Shown here: positions 41,151 to 53,310 of the stretch, piece by piece
Layout of the letters: each line of letters opens with the position of its first letter
Numbering within the stretch: position 1 is the stretch's first letter
Assembly: GCA_963930775.1 (NCBI GenBank)
Contig: OZ005707.1
Coordinates: 3,162,001-3,226,000, forward strand
From: Cliona cf. orientalis
Lineage: Eukaryota; Porifera; Demospongiae; Clionaida; Clionaidae
Reading direction: 5' to 3'
DNA length: 64,000 bases
The notes under the pieces: model-generated
The model's input: the letters and a program-made list of their open reading frames with translations, nothing else
What the model was told of the DNA's origin: nothing
Databases searched by the model: none
Translations under genes and position numbers: made by a program

Positions 41151-44054
41151 ATGGGAGACAGAAAACGTGGAGATGCCGTGAATTTTGCTCCTGGTCCAGC
41201 TCAATTACCAATAGAGGTGCTGTGCATGTAATCATGTAAATTTAGTGTTGCGCACGCTCACATCGAAAATAACCTCGCTTACTGGGTATCGAGGGTATTT
41301 ATAATGGTATGGTGTTAGTAGGTTTCCCGACTAAGGTTACACAGGTTGTACTCAAAAGGCCTCCAAATTTAATAGTTGACTAAGGTCAACTCGCGCTCTC
41401 GATCTCGTGGATGTGGAGCCACGCCCACCTACATGTTACCTTCTCGATTAAACTACAGCTTGCATGAGGCAATTCCGGGCTTTGGTGCAACTGATTTGCA
41501 TGGTTCAGGTGTTAACAGTTACTGTTAAATCGTGGAAGCGTTTTTCAGTATAACAAATTATGGAGAAAGACAAACTCCATTGTATGGTGGTTGTGGAGAG
41601 CCTTCTTCTAGTAGATCCAACTTAGTGGCCTGAAATAGCGAACATCTGATAACGTCATGTGTGTACTATCATATCAAGAACACACATAAGAATTAAACAT
41701 TAGAATAGAGGAAGAGTATGCAACTTGAACTGTGAAGAGTAAAAATATAACATCCAGTCGAGAGTGAATAGTAAATCAAAGTGTAAAAGTTGATCCATGG
41801 CATGCTCAAAACTCATTGTTTGATGCTTGGACATTAAATGTCCGTCCATATAAGCATTGCACTGTGGTTTGCACATGATCAGACGAGCATTGTTATACTA
41901 GGGGCACACAAAGCTTTGTCTCATTCCCAGGTGCCATGCCTGCATTGCACTGCATTAGGTGCATCAACGCCCATTGAATGTTGATACCAACCATGTGGAA
42001 AAGATCAAAATAATATTATAATAATATTATTATTATTTCTAGGATTATTGGTACTGGTTGTCAAAAAGATTGAGGGCTTGCTTGTCCAGATAGAACCATA
42101 GTCTAAAAACTAGGCCATCATCAGGGCATATATATATCCTGGTGAGCCAGTGTAAATTCTAATCATCGGGCATAGAGCCATCCACTATCCCACCACAAGT
42201 TCAATAGGACCTGGTTATACCTAGCCCCATTTCACTTGGAATACCGGTATAGAAATTATGCATTAGCACTCTTGGTGATAATCATGTGCGAAGCTCCATA
42301 GGTCCCTTGCAGCTACTGATATTTCAGTAAGCACCATAATGTCTTGGTTTCATGATATTATTGTAGGAAGAGTATACTTAGTTTATTAATAGATGGCTGT
42401 GTGATCCTGCAATGTTATTATGAAAGTGAATTGTAGCATCTATGGTTTATATAAGTGGGAAGTTTTCAGATAGTACCCATTTTCATGCATATCATACATA
42501 CTGAATGTGAAATATTAATTAGCTGCCAATTGGAAATCCTCCAGTATGTGGTCAGGCCGGCTTACAGTATCTAATTTTCTGTTTGAGGTCAGATTACACG
42601 TACTTATCATGGATGGTGTCTGCTTCAACTATGAAGGAGAATGTGTAGTGGTACATGCATGTTTGATAATGCTATAATCTCATTTGTATAGGTGTTGCTG
42701 GAAGCACAGCAGGGTGCACTCAACTACTGTGGACTAGGGATTGGAGTAATGGGTAAGTCTTGGAAACTGTCATGGGAGCTATGACATAATATTCTTATCT
42801 TGTTACCATCTACAGAGCTAAGCCATAGATCGAAGGAATACACAGCCCTCAACAAAGAGACAATGGATCTGTTGAGAAGTCTGCTGTGAGTTAAATGTGT
42901 GTCTGTGCGTATCATCCATATTAGGCTAAGGCTGCCACTCTGCAGGAGTATTCCAGACAATTACTCCATTCTGCTGTTGCAAGGTGGTGGTACTGCTCAG
43001 TTTTCAGCCATTCCCCTAAATCTTACTGAGTCTAAAGAAGATGTTGCTGACTACCTGGTCACTGGGACATGGTCGAATAAGGCTGTGAAAGAAGCAGAAA
43101 AGTATTGCAAGGTCAACCTTGTTTTACCTAAAGCAAGTAGCTACACGTCCATTCCTGATGCCTCTGATTGGAAGCTTACTCCAAATGCTAAATATGTGTA
43201 CTATTGTTCTAATGAGACTGTACATGGTATGTTACTCCATTGAGAATGAGTCCTTGCAACTTCAAAGTTGCTATAAATTTATGTGCAGGTGTAGAATTTC
43301 CATACATTCCCGAAACTGGAGATGTTCCTTTAGTTTGTGATGCCTCTTCAAATTTCTTAACCCGTCCAAAAGATATAAGCAAGCATGCTGTGGTCTACGC
43401 CGGTGCGCAGAAGAACGTTGGCTGCGCTGGAGTGACTATAGTAATAGGTGAGCTACTACTACTCATATGATATACTCACATCTCATAACTTTTTGTGACT
43501 GTTATAGTGAGAAATGATGTTTTGGGAAAGCCACGGCCAGAGTGTCCTGTCTTCATCGACTACACCACACAGAATGGTATGAAGTCAGTCTACAATACTC
43601 CCTGTGTCTGGGCTGTGTACATTCTAAACCTGGTCCTCAAATGGGTGGAAAAGCAAGGTGGAGTAGCAGGTAAGCATTCACCAGTGTGTCACTTGCTACC
43701 AATCACTTGCACACTATTATTGTAGCGATGGAGTGTAACTCTGCTGCTAAGTGTGGTATGGTGATGGACATCATTGCTCGCTCAGAGGGATTCTACCGTG
43801 TTCCAGTTGAGCCACGGTTTCGTTCTAGGGTCAATATTCCATTCCGGATCTTCAGCAAAGCTGAGCCCAGTCCAGAGCTAGAAGAGAAATTCATAAAGGA
43901 GGCAGATGAGGTTGGGCTTATCCAACTGAAGGGTCATAGGTCAGTTGGTGGGTTGAGGGTCTCCCTCTACAATGCTGTGACACTAGAGCAGACCAAACGG
44001 TTGATTGATTTCATGAAACAGTTTCATGCAACTAACAATATTTCAACCAATTAG
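41151..44054 (+). CDS. PSAT1: Phosphoserine aminotransferase
   Basis: Seven exons: 41151-41216, 42692-42752, 42816-42885, 42946-43226, 43289-43447, 43508-43669, 43726-44054; 375 residues (human 370). This PLP enzyme converts 3-phosphohydroxypyruvate and glutamate to phosphoserine and 2-oxoglutarate in cytosolic serine synthesis. Visible: [10 protein letters not shown] at the N-terminus, [25 protein letters not shown] (cofactor phosphate region), [12 protein letters not shown], and [12 protein letters not shown] with the PLP lysine Lys201. C-terminal [16 protein letters not shown] carries the substrate-binding Arg region. Start is the first ATG after the shared promoter. A poly(A) signal lies at 44070. 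Confidence 0.97.
41217..42691 (+). other. PSAT1 intron 1
   Basis: This 1.5-kb intron is AT-rich with an AATATTATAATAATATTATT palindromic run at about 42009-42035. I see no gene, no clear repeat family member and no conserved motif in it. Confidence 0.5.
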
Positions 44055-44069
44055 ATTGTTAGTAGAAGC

Positions 44070-44075
44070 AATAAA
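44070..44075 (+). terminator. Poly(A) signal of PSAT1
   Basis: AATAAA 16 bp after the PSAT1 stop, in the 108-bp spacer to the convergent MGAT1. The short spacing means the 3' UTRs of the two genes probably overlap. Confidence 0.55.
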
Positions 44076-44162
44076 TAGTTTTTGGACAGTTGAAAGATAG
44101 TGATAGTGACAGGACGTGTTTATATTATAGAAAATATAATTATCATGATAAACTTTCATTCC

Positions 44163-47100
44163 CTAACTAGTAACGTAGCCTGTCCAATGCTCCGGTGGAA
44201 CCAGGTGTACACGTTTACTTCGGTATCTAATGCTGACAATGCCTCTGTATGCAGTTCTGGGTACACCAGCCTGTATAATATTAAAATATGTCATGTGAGA
44301 ATGATAGGTTCATGTCCAAAATATTTCGTGCAATAATTTAATTTTCAGACAAACGACCCTGTACCGCATTATCGTTAATATTGCATATTTATTTTTGCAC
44401 AAGCCAAGGCTGTCCGAAAATATTTTAACAACAAAATATTCATGATTTACGGTAGTAAGTGTGCATCGAGAAGACTACAATAATATTCTGTGCAGCATGA
44501 TACAGAAATAAGTAGCTCACCCGTAGATCTGACATGATTTTTAACCGTTTTGCAACTGATTCAAAATCCTTTTTGTTCTGGTACTGTAGCTTGACTTCGG
44601 CATGTGGAGAAGTGCCACTGATAACCTCTGAGAGTGAAGCAGACGGCAGCTGCTGGACTCTTGCCACAAACTCTACATCATACATATCCTGCATGGGAGT
44701 GCATGACTCTAGTGTGTTTTCTATGGTAACATGTTTCTCGGGCTTTCCCTCCCAGTAACATTACTCTATAGGACATCTACCCAATCTGCTTTCAAGCTTT
44801 AGTTTTGTATTAACTAGGAGGATGACAATAGCTTGGTGCTTGAAGGAAATCAGAGCTTGATCAACGTTGACAATCACAAGAATTGACACTGGAACCCTCT
44901 CGTGCATTAAAATACTGTACCTTTCTTAAATAGGCAAGATCCTTCTTGGTAAAATCCACAGCATCACTATTGAGAACAATGTATTGAAGGTGCTGATTGT
45001 AGTACTGGCCGGTGCTGATTCCTAGTTTTCCTATAGTTTTTGTCCGAGAGACCTCTGGTCTGATGCACACTCTACACGAGTTATTATAATCAAATATTAG
45101 TAGGCAAAACACACAACATAATTTACCTGTCCTTCCTTTGTTCTGGTTCTCTCATCCAGTCGTCCCAAAATCTATAATTAAGAAATTTCCTTTTTTACTT
45201 GGCGCCTTGGGCAACACTCTTGGACATATTATTGTATTAATGCTTTCCCTACAGAATACTGTATTTAGCACCACGGTCCTAAAATTCCGTACCTCTTCCA
45301 TGAATTAAGATGGTTACATACGTCCTCTACCTACAGGTCATGTGCACAGCTAAAATGCTGAATGCGGGCACTAACACTATTTCTTTACAGTATAGAGCAT
45401 TGTAGAGGGATGATACAAAAATAATGCTGAACAGTGGGTAGCAGAAGATTCCCAGCCCCACAAATACTTCAGGGCTAACCACTACCAAAAGTAATTAATT
45501 CATTCTTGACATCACAATAACTGTCAATGCACATACTTTTGTGGCCATTTTGGTTTGAGTTCTGCCCAGAGAGTCTTGGTCAACATCCATCCCAGTCCAG
45601 GGAAAAAGTCTGAACGATACAGTACATCTGCAAGGATACCAATGTATTAGCATAGTAGTAATAGTGTAAATACATTGTATGTTTGTGACTCACCATTCTC
45701 TTCAATACTGATGTACCCATTTTTCCCATTATCATTCCATGCTGATATGCACCAAACACTTGGGTCAGAATCGAGAAGAAATCTCAAAGCAGAAAAGTAG
45801 GAGAAAAAGTCTGGGGATACCAGCAGATCATCTGTAGAAATAGAGTAGCTGCTTATGGGTTTGTTGCTTCTGCACTTCGTTACCTACCTTCTACAACTAT
45901 GACATAATCATAGTTCATTTCTTCAAAAGCCTGTGACAGAGCCCACTTATAATGTCGGGATATTTTGAGGTATCCAATCTCTGCTTTTTTATTCTTAATT
46001 TTTCTCTCTGTTCGAGGAAGCTCTGGTTCACTAAGATCGGGGTGCTAGGGGAGACACCAAGTGATGCAGTGATAACACAGGCATAGAACTGACGGAATGA
46101 GTACCTTTATGTGGGTCACTCGACTACCATAGGAATTAATGGTATTTGCAGTTGCTTCGTGTCCACAGTCTTGGCTGACCACAATGGGAAATAGTCCAGC
46201 AGATGGTCGGTATCTATTGTAAGAGTCACGACGACACATCTACCTCACAATAGTTATGATTGTGGATGAGATTTATTGTAATTTGTTACTCACTTCAAAA
46301 GGGTGTCCAACGTTTGCCGTATGTAAGTTGGTCTGTTGCAAGCAATGACAAGCAGAGCAATGATGGGTTCCAGGGAAGGCACACTGCGCTTGGGTTTGTT
46401 GTCACTTTCCTGCTCAACAGGAAGCTGATGTTCTTCAACAGGCTTTGCTTGTGAAGAATTGAACGAAGAGGCGTGGTTAATATCCCTCTTGATATCCACC
46501 AGCATATCTACATGTACATTCAAATTAGAATATCATCAGAGATCGAGTTACTTCCATAACAGCCACCCCACCCACAGACGATATCATGATAATTGTTAGT
46601 GCGAGGCAAACTATTATCACACAAGTATGCAGGTTGAGATTTCAGGTTGTTATAGTTTTATTTGTCACACTACTTCCATCACACTTCAGGCATGTTGATT
46701 ATCACACAATAGAGACCCTTCAACGCAGCAGTGGGGTCATGCTAATCGCTAGTCTTCAACAATTGCATGTTGTATGTCTGACTTCCGATGATAGACTTCA
46801 ACACTGTGAACTAGCCTCTAAATCATCATAAGACTTCAGAATAGCAACACTGCGAACTAGCCACTAAATCATCATGGATGCCTCTGTGCTGGCTTTTGGA
46901 CCACACGTCTGTGCAAGATATTTGAATGGATATACCTAGACTAGTAATAGTCTTCTACACATTGCAGAGGAGAGTGTTATAACCACATCAAAATGAGGTT
47001 GCATATTATTAGTGAGGCACTCTTGGTGCATTCTCACACAGTACTAAAAATGGTGACCAGAAGAAGGCACCGTGAATACAATGCACTTCCAAAGGCACTG

Positions 47101-48668
47101 GTATTGTGTGTCATATCTAATCTCTTACTCATCTACCGTATGCATGTGTGTTGAGAACAAGACCCAATCCAGAGTGTGTGATCATGCATAGGTAGTCTAA
47201 TTTAAATAGGACATGCAGTTGCAGTCTACTTAGTTGTAACGGCTAGTAGCTGATGACTGTGACTCACCTTCTACTTTTTGGATCTCAGCATAAAGCTGAT
47301 TCAATTGTCGAAGATTTCTCGCATCCAAATTGTCAATCTTAAATTCTACATCACTCAACAATCGCTGCTCTTCTTCTTGAAACCACTCCTAGAATAAACG
47401 ACAACTTGAGTTTGGAATTAAACCACACATGATTTTATGAAACATCATAATGTAATGTTGTCCACGCATCTACTGAATACAACCACATTACTTTGCCATT
47501 TTTGGACCAAAGTGAGTGAATTCATGGCATGTGAATATGAAGCAACTAATATATGTGTGTGCAAAGGGGATGTGGTATGAATTATTGTGCTGTGTGTGGC
47601 AGGATGAGAATACCGTAAACAGTATGCAGTACTATAATATAGCATTAGCTGGTCTCCTGCCATCACAGTGACATACATGTACCAAGAGTAATTAGGATAC
47701 AGGGTATGCAAATTTCTGCAAGCAATGTCCATTCAAGGAAATCTCCCGAGATAATTATGCTATGTAGGATGAGCCATAACAGTTCTTTTCCAAAGACACC
47801 TGTCATTCCTCTGATTTGATTATAGATCTATCTGGCATTTCAGTGGAAACCACTACAACACCTCCACATCAGCCACGACATCACAAGTGGCCCTCCAACT
47901 TGCCATACTGGGCTACCCACTGTACAGCTGATCCTTTCGCTAACTGATAAAGGCAGCCCTTGGAAGGTCTCTATGTCAGTACACCTTAGCAATTAGGACT
48001 TGCCTATATGTGCATACTGGGTATACAACACTTCCTTACAGTATGAAAGGGATAGCTAGCCAGTACACTACATTTCCTCCTCTGGTAATGTAAATTAATA
48101 ATCGCTCAAATACATGGGTAAGTAATCAGTTCTGTCTGTCTGTCAGCACCAGATTTGGAGTTCTAGGCAGCTTAGTGAGATACAAGTGTGTAAAATTTGT
48201 TGATAAATCTTTTGCCTCTAAACGCACTCGACAAAGGCCAAAAGTGCTACAAATCACATATTCGATCAGCCACAAAATTTGACATACCTTATCATGCCAT
48301 GTGCTGCTTCAACTGTGCATGCTTAAGCTCAATGTAGGAAGGAATCATTAAGTTCATAAACTGAATGGCATGGTTCAGTATGTACTATAGTAGCACGGCA
48401 ACCATTGTGGTGCACATGATAGAGCTCTATTTAGTGTGATATATACATTTAATACATGATATATCAATAGGATCGTACGTGTTAAAACAAGGCACTCATT
48501 AAAATCTATTCTTGATACACAATTACTGCGATATTAATTTTGTAACAATATTTATAATTAAAAGCTTACTTGGTGTGCATTAAATAGGAAATAGCGGGCT
48601 GACAACAAGAACAACGCAGACCACACCACAATGAGCAAACACAGCGTATAAGGTGACACCAGACGCAT
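44163..48668 (-). CDS. MGAT1: Alpha-1,3-mannosyl-glycoprotein beta-1,2-N-acetylglucosaminyltransferase (GnT-I)
   Basis: Eleven exons: 48570-48668, 47268-47388, 46294-46507, 46105-46213, 45888-46044, 45694-45831, 45537-45627, 45127-45171, 44921-45071, 44521-44688, 44163-44270; 466 residues (human 445). GnT-I adds the first GlcNAc to the Man5 N-glycan in the medial Golgi, opening hybrid and complex glycan synthesis. Visible: a short cytosolic tail and signal-anchor at about 8-26, a stem with coiled character to about 115, the fold start [30 protein letters not shown], the metal/UDP motif EDD (233-235), [20 protein letters not shown] and FWDDWMR. The last exon ends GYVTS. The start is the first ATG ahead of the anchor. 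Confidence 0.96.
44364..44452. mobile_element. Very short TA-flanked MITE in last MGAT1 intron
   Basis: CCGCATTATCGTTAATATTG on the left and the complement of CCGTAAATCATGAATATTTT on the right, with TA outside both. The same left end (CCGTATTAGCGTTAATA) and right end (ATTTACGG) occur at 53929-54030, which makes this a family. Confidence 0.5.
46508..47267 (-). other. MGAT1 intron 2
   Basis: A 760-bp intron between the stem exons. ACTTCA/ACACTGCGAACTAGCC occurs as two nearby imperfect direct repeats (about 46795-46865). The plus ORF at 46586-46831 has no domain. Nothing else seen. Confidence 0.45.
48118..48437 (+). repeat. Diverged repeat family A copy in MGAT1 intron 1
   Basis: AAGTAATCAG plus a CTGTCTGTCTG run at the left, a middle with GCTACAAATCACAT and AACTGTGCATGCTTAAGCTC, and GATAGAGCTCTA at the right. 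It follows the 18.8-kb subfamily but lacks the GC palindrome, so it is old or truncated. Confidence 0.5.
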
Positions 48669-48888
48669 ACTTCCTCTTTTTCTTGAATGCTGCTATCTCG
48701 AGCTCGACGATGTTATCATTGCGACTACGTACGTTTCTGGCAGCATCCTCGCACTCTAGTCACGTACATGTACAGATTGTATGCTTGAATATCGAATAGG
48801 GCTAGTATATGCATGCACAGGACGTGGATGTGGGCGGGGTCTTAAGTGATGACCCCTTTCCAGACCCACGTCAGCAAAGAGAGCCACG
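48669..48888. promoter_or_regulatory. Bidirectional promoter region MGAT1 / SECISBP2
   Basis: The divergent start codons lie 220 bp apart. The spacer has TACGTACGTTTC (48727), TCACGTACATGTAC, GGGCGGGG (48833, GC-box-like) and TGACCCC. No TATA box at a usual distance. Confidence 0.5.
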
Positions 48889-51800
48889 ATGGAGTGGACA
48901 CTTGTGCAGAAGAAAGCAACGCAGAAATCACAAACAGACTACATTTCTCGTGTGAATGCGGTAGAAACCTCTGCTACTCAAGAGGATGATTCGCAAAAAC
49001 ATGAGTCTTCAGTTTATAGTGGTGCTTCTGAGTCTCAGATGCAGGCTACTGTAGTGGATACGAGTGCACATGTTATTCCTATTGAGCAGACAAACATTAC
49101 TTCACTGATTGGCGTACCTTTCATAATACGATCATACCAAGATGTTGAATTAAAGGCAGATGATAGCCTAGAGGGTACTAAGCCTAGGAGGCTCAAAGGC
49201 GACAATACTGGGAAATCTGGCAGTGTACGAGGCTTACTTAGGGTCGACCCAAGCAAACTGAACCATGAGACTGTTGCAGCAAGTAGTGGACAGGAAGTGG
49301 GTGATATGAGTGAGATGAATGAGGTTGACTGGCCTAGTATTTCGGGATATCACACCACAAGGGATGATCACAGTGAAGATGTGCCCAGTGCTGAGGACAG
49401 CAAATCATGGAGTACTGTCCTAAGAACAGTGTCACTTCCTCAACCCACTAAAAGGGTAAACATAGTTGTAGAATTACTGGTGTCACTTCCATGCCCTCCT
49501 TTTAAAGTACTAGGATTCAATAGCCTGTGCCATTGCCTGTGTATGTGCAAAAAATCTTAGGGCCACACTTGCATGCCTTGGCCTAACCTATTATGGCTAG
49601 CCCCAATGATACATCTGGGAGGTGCATGTATTATATTTGCGAGATCAGATAATATGTTGTGGTAAAGCAAATGGAGCCCCATTGGAGGGTACTGAAGTAG
49701 TTACCCCGAGCCCATGCGCAAGGGGTAAAGTATAATTACCCCGCGTGCATGCGCAAGGGGTAAAGTAATCGGTCGTGTCGTTATTGTTATCGTTGTCGTT
49801 GTCGTTAGCACAAAAATCGCCATATCTCGAGATATAGGCATCTAAGCGACTCGTGATCACAATGAATCAATCGAATTTGGCGAAAAACTGGCTTCAGTGT
49901 GTGTCAAATCGAGGGGTACAGTCCACAAGTGTCACAAATAGTGCCTTTTTGTTGGCCACCGTAGCCACGCCTATCAACAGTGCCCATCAATGCATATGCA
50001 TACCAATTGTGCTTTCTGCTCATGCACACAACTAAGTGGCCAAGCGTGTGACTGGTAAAGGTCGTCGATGTTCTAAATAATACTCGTGATATCTATAGTG
50101 AAGTTCACAAAATTATAGCCATGCACCGAAAGTAAATCTATAGATTGCACAATGTACGCGCAGGTTATGTGCTCTACAGAGCTCTATAGTTGGTTGTGTC
50201 GTCGTCATTATTGTTGTCGTTAGCACAAAAATCGCCATATCTCGAGATGTAGGCATCTAAGCGTCTCGTAAGCACAACGAATCAATTGAATTCGGCGAAA
50301 AACTGGCTTCAGTGTGCGTCAAATTGAGGGATATGGTTCATGAGCGTCACAATTAAATAGCGCCTTTTTGTTGGCCACTGTAGCCACGCCTATCGACAGT
50401 GCCCATCAATGCATGATACATGCCCATTATGTTTTCTGCTCATGCGCACAACTAGCGTATGACTGGTAAATTTAAAGATGGTCGATATTCTAAATAATGC
50501 TCGTCACATCTACATGTATAGTGATTGAAATCTGAAGCCCATGGAACCAATCACTATGTAAGATATGTATACTAATATTACAACAAAATATAGGTAGAAA
50601 TTCTTCCTAGTCTGGGCTAGGTCTGGGTGCAGAGAGTGCCGTTTCAAGCATCACCAGGACAAGCAGCATTTCCACTATTTCTCTCAAGTTCACAAAATTA
50701 TAGCCATGCACCGAAAGTAAATCTATAGATTGCGCAATGTGTGCACAGGGTATGTGCTCTACAGAGCTCTAGTTTACCTACTGTATTTGTGTATACATGT
50801 ATATACATGTATGTACATATACGTGTTTGCAAGTGAAGACCAGTGGTACAGGCAGGGTAGTGAGTGTTTGCATCTAATTTTCAAAGCTTTGTATATACAC
50901 ATGTTTATACAGGATAAATCTAGCACAAAGAGTGACTGCAGTGAAAGTAGAGGGAAAGTTGATAAGAAATCAACTTCCAAACAGAAAGGAAAGAAAGAAA
51001 ATGACCACTTGAGTTCAGAGAAACGGCGTGACCAACCACTACTACTTGAGTTTGAATCTCTCTTTGAATCTTTACAGGTATGTATGACATGCTTACAGTA
51101 TATATATACCACTGATAACACTGAGAACAAGTTCCTATTCATTGAATAGGTGCAAGGCTCTAAAAAGGTTGTCACTGGGGGTGCTCCATTGTTGCTAGGT
51201 AAATCAGCAGCTAAAATGGATGCTCAGCGTAAGGTATACAACATAATAATATGTACTTGTTACAATAGGTCACCAGCAAATGAAATGTTCATAGGAAGTA
51301 TCTCGAGGTGGTAACGTTCTAGACTCCAGTGCTCCTGCAACTAGGAGAGGCAAAGAAAGGGAAACACCAAAGAAGAAACGACCGTCAGCTTTGAGAAAGG
51401 TATTAGAAATTTGGAAAAAAGATCATTCTTAAGTTAAATTTGACAATTTGGCAACTGTCTTCACAATGCTAAATTAATTATGTTTGTATGTACATGTATG
51501 ATATTATAAGGCAGGCTGTACTTCGGTTTCCCAGCTTTTCAATACAACATTGAAAAGGAAAAGCTGGGAGCTGCAGTATAATTAAAGATTCTCGACTATT
51601 TATCTTATCAGGTGATAATAAATGAAAAAGAGAAAAGAAAAGCAGGGGAAGCACATGTGGATGGTGAGGGGGCCTCTTCTGGGACAGAACCTACCACTGC
51701 TGTCAAGATTACGGACAAGCCAACTATTCATAACCGCCGATTCAGAGAGTAAGAATGAATGTTTTATTCAAAAATTATCTGAATTATTGCCTGCTTCATA

Positions 51801-53171
51801 TACAGGTATTGCAATCATTTAGTTAAGGAAGAGATCAATACCTGTGTTGAGCACTTTCTTGCAGACTTAGCACGGTTCCAAGATCGTATGTATTTAAAGG
51901 ATCCGATCAAAGCTAAAGCTAAACGTCGCTATGTGTGTGGCCTGAGGGAAGTACTGAAACACCTAAAGCTCAGAAAGTTAAAGTGTATTATTTTACCTCC
52001 GAATTTGGATAGGATCCAGTCAGAAGGTTAGTTAGTTATAGTCAGTATGCATAATATTATTGTCCACGAACGTTCAATATTAAATTTTTGCAGGTGGTAT
52101 TAATGATATAATTGATCAAATTTTGGATCTGTGCTTGGAGCAGCAAGTTTCTGTAGTGTTTGCTATGTCAAGAAGACGCCTTGCACAGGTTCTCAAGAAA
52201 CGTCACAAAGTCGGCTGTGTGGGCATCTTCAGTTATGATGGAGCTGAAGTAAGATTCATTGCTGGAACAAAACTGATTTTGAAGTAAAATAAGCCCCATT
52301 ACACTAGACTCTTCCTAAATCCAGGTGAAGTTTCTGTGTAAACACCTCAATCCACTTTTATGCACAATCCAGCATAGGTACATGTATTATACTCAGTGTT
52401 ATGGAATGGCATACACTTAATCATAGTCCATTAATAATAATGTTGTAATCAGATATGGATTCTAATCTGGATTAACTGGATTAGGGTTCTAAGGGTCTAG
52501 TATACCAGCAATTAAAGTGGGTGATGTAATGGGCAAGTCAGCTTGTGTGTAAGCAATATCAAGCTGAATTGGGGTCTTTGGTCTCCCTGTGATGAATATA
52601 GGTGGTGCTCTGGTACTCCTTCCCCAATGGCCCCTTTTTTGAAGTGGGTCATACAAACAGTAGGTGGAATGTCAGAAGGCTGCCCTACTATTGTGTTAAT
52701 TATGAATTTGTGTGTTTGTTAGCTCAAAATTTCAGCTAATAATAATTACTCCCTTGACAGAGGCACTATAAAGAGCTGATGTCATTGGTTGAGACAGCCA
52801 GGGCTGAATATGATGCAAAGGCTGCTGCTATGGATGCTGGTAATAAGCCACGTGGTGACAGTGGTAGATCTGTTGTACATGTCGAAGAGAACTCTCCTGG
52901 ATGTGATTTGGTTGAAGCAGCGGGTGTGGCAAGTGGATCTAGCTGTGAATCCAGTGACTCAGAAGTAGAATGTGATTTAACAAGTCAGCAACAAATTATC
53001 ATGTCCTCTCCTTGGAGGATATTCTTTGAACAGTCAAAGAAAGACAAGGATGAAACTGCGAAGCCCAGTGATTCCACTCCTCTTAACATCAATGCAATTG
53101 AATTTACTCCCACTTTCAAGTTTAATGTAGGTGCTGAAGAATTTGTACCTGTTTATTTTTGCAAACAATGA
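48889..53171 (+). CDS. SECISBP2: Selenocysteine insertion sequence-binding protein 2
   Basis: Eight exons: 48889-49455, 50913-51077, 51150-51233, 51295-51399, 51612-51748, 51806-52026, 52094-52248, 52761-53171; 614 residues. SBP2 binds the SECIS element of selenoprotein mRNAs and brings eEFSec/Sec-tRNA to UGA codons. Exons 4-5 match the Sec incorporation region (VLDSSAPATRRGKERETPKKKRP, read as blocks LDSSAP and GKERETPKKK; then NRRFREYCNHLVKEE). The L7Ae RNA-binding domain is at about 375-505: RFQDRMYLKDPIKAKAKRR region, GLREVLKHLKLRKLKCIILP, GGINDIIDQIL, VVFAMSRRRL, VGIFSYDGAE. The N-terminal 190 residues are poorly conserved. The tail ends with two PAM2-like motifs (586-595 LNINAIEFTP, 599-608 FNVGAEEFVP). 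Whether it is the SECISBP2 or SECISBP2L type is unresolved. Confidence 0.94.
49701..50189 (+). repeat. Repeat family A copy with duplicated left end
   Basis: Two successive palindromes (TTACCCCGAGCCCATGCGCA and TTACCCCGCGTGCATGCGCA) open the element, then the CGTTGTCG simple repeat, the body and GTTATGTGCTCTACAG. Length about 490 bp. It lies in SECISBP2 intron 1 directly before another copy. Confidence 0.75.
50190..50772 (+). repeat. Longest repeat family A copy, left palindrome missing
   Basis: It starts in the GTCGTCGTC simple repeat without the GC palindrome and runs 583 bp to CTAG at 50772. It keeps the CTGGGCTAGGTCTGGGTGC segment absent from shorter copies, so it shows the full body. 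Its tandem position after the 49701 copy suggests targeted or recombined insertion. Confidence 0.75.
51510..51582. repeat. Small hairpin with CCCAGCTTTTC arms
   Basis: TTTCCCAGCTTTTCAAT pairs with ATTGAAAAGGAAAAGCTGGGA across a few bases, in a SECISBP2 intron. Related to the 29801 foldback. Confidence 0.55.
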
Positions 53172-53310
53172 AAATTACTCTGTGAGCAAGGTCAATACCA
53201 CAGTTGCGTTAGATCCAGGAATACTGAGAATGTGGATTTCCCAAGAAAAGCTCTGCAACTAACCACTAAAATTAATGAAGTAAAATTTCATGAAACTGGT
53301 ATTAAAATAA

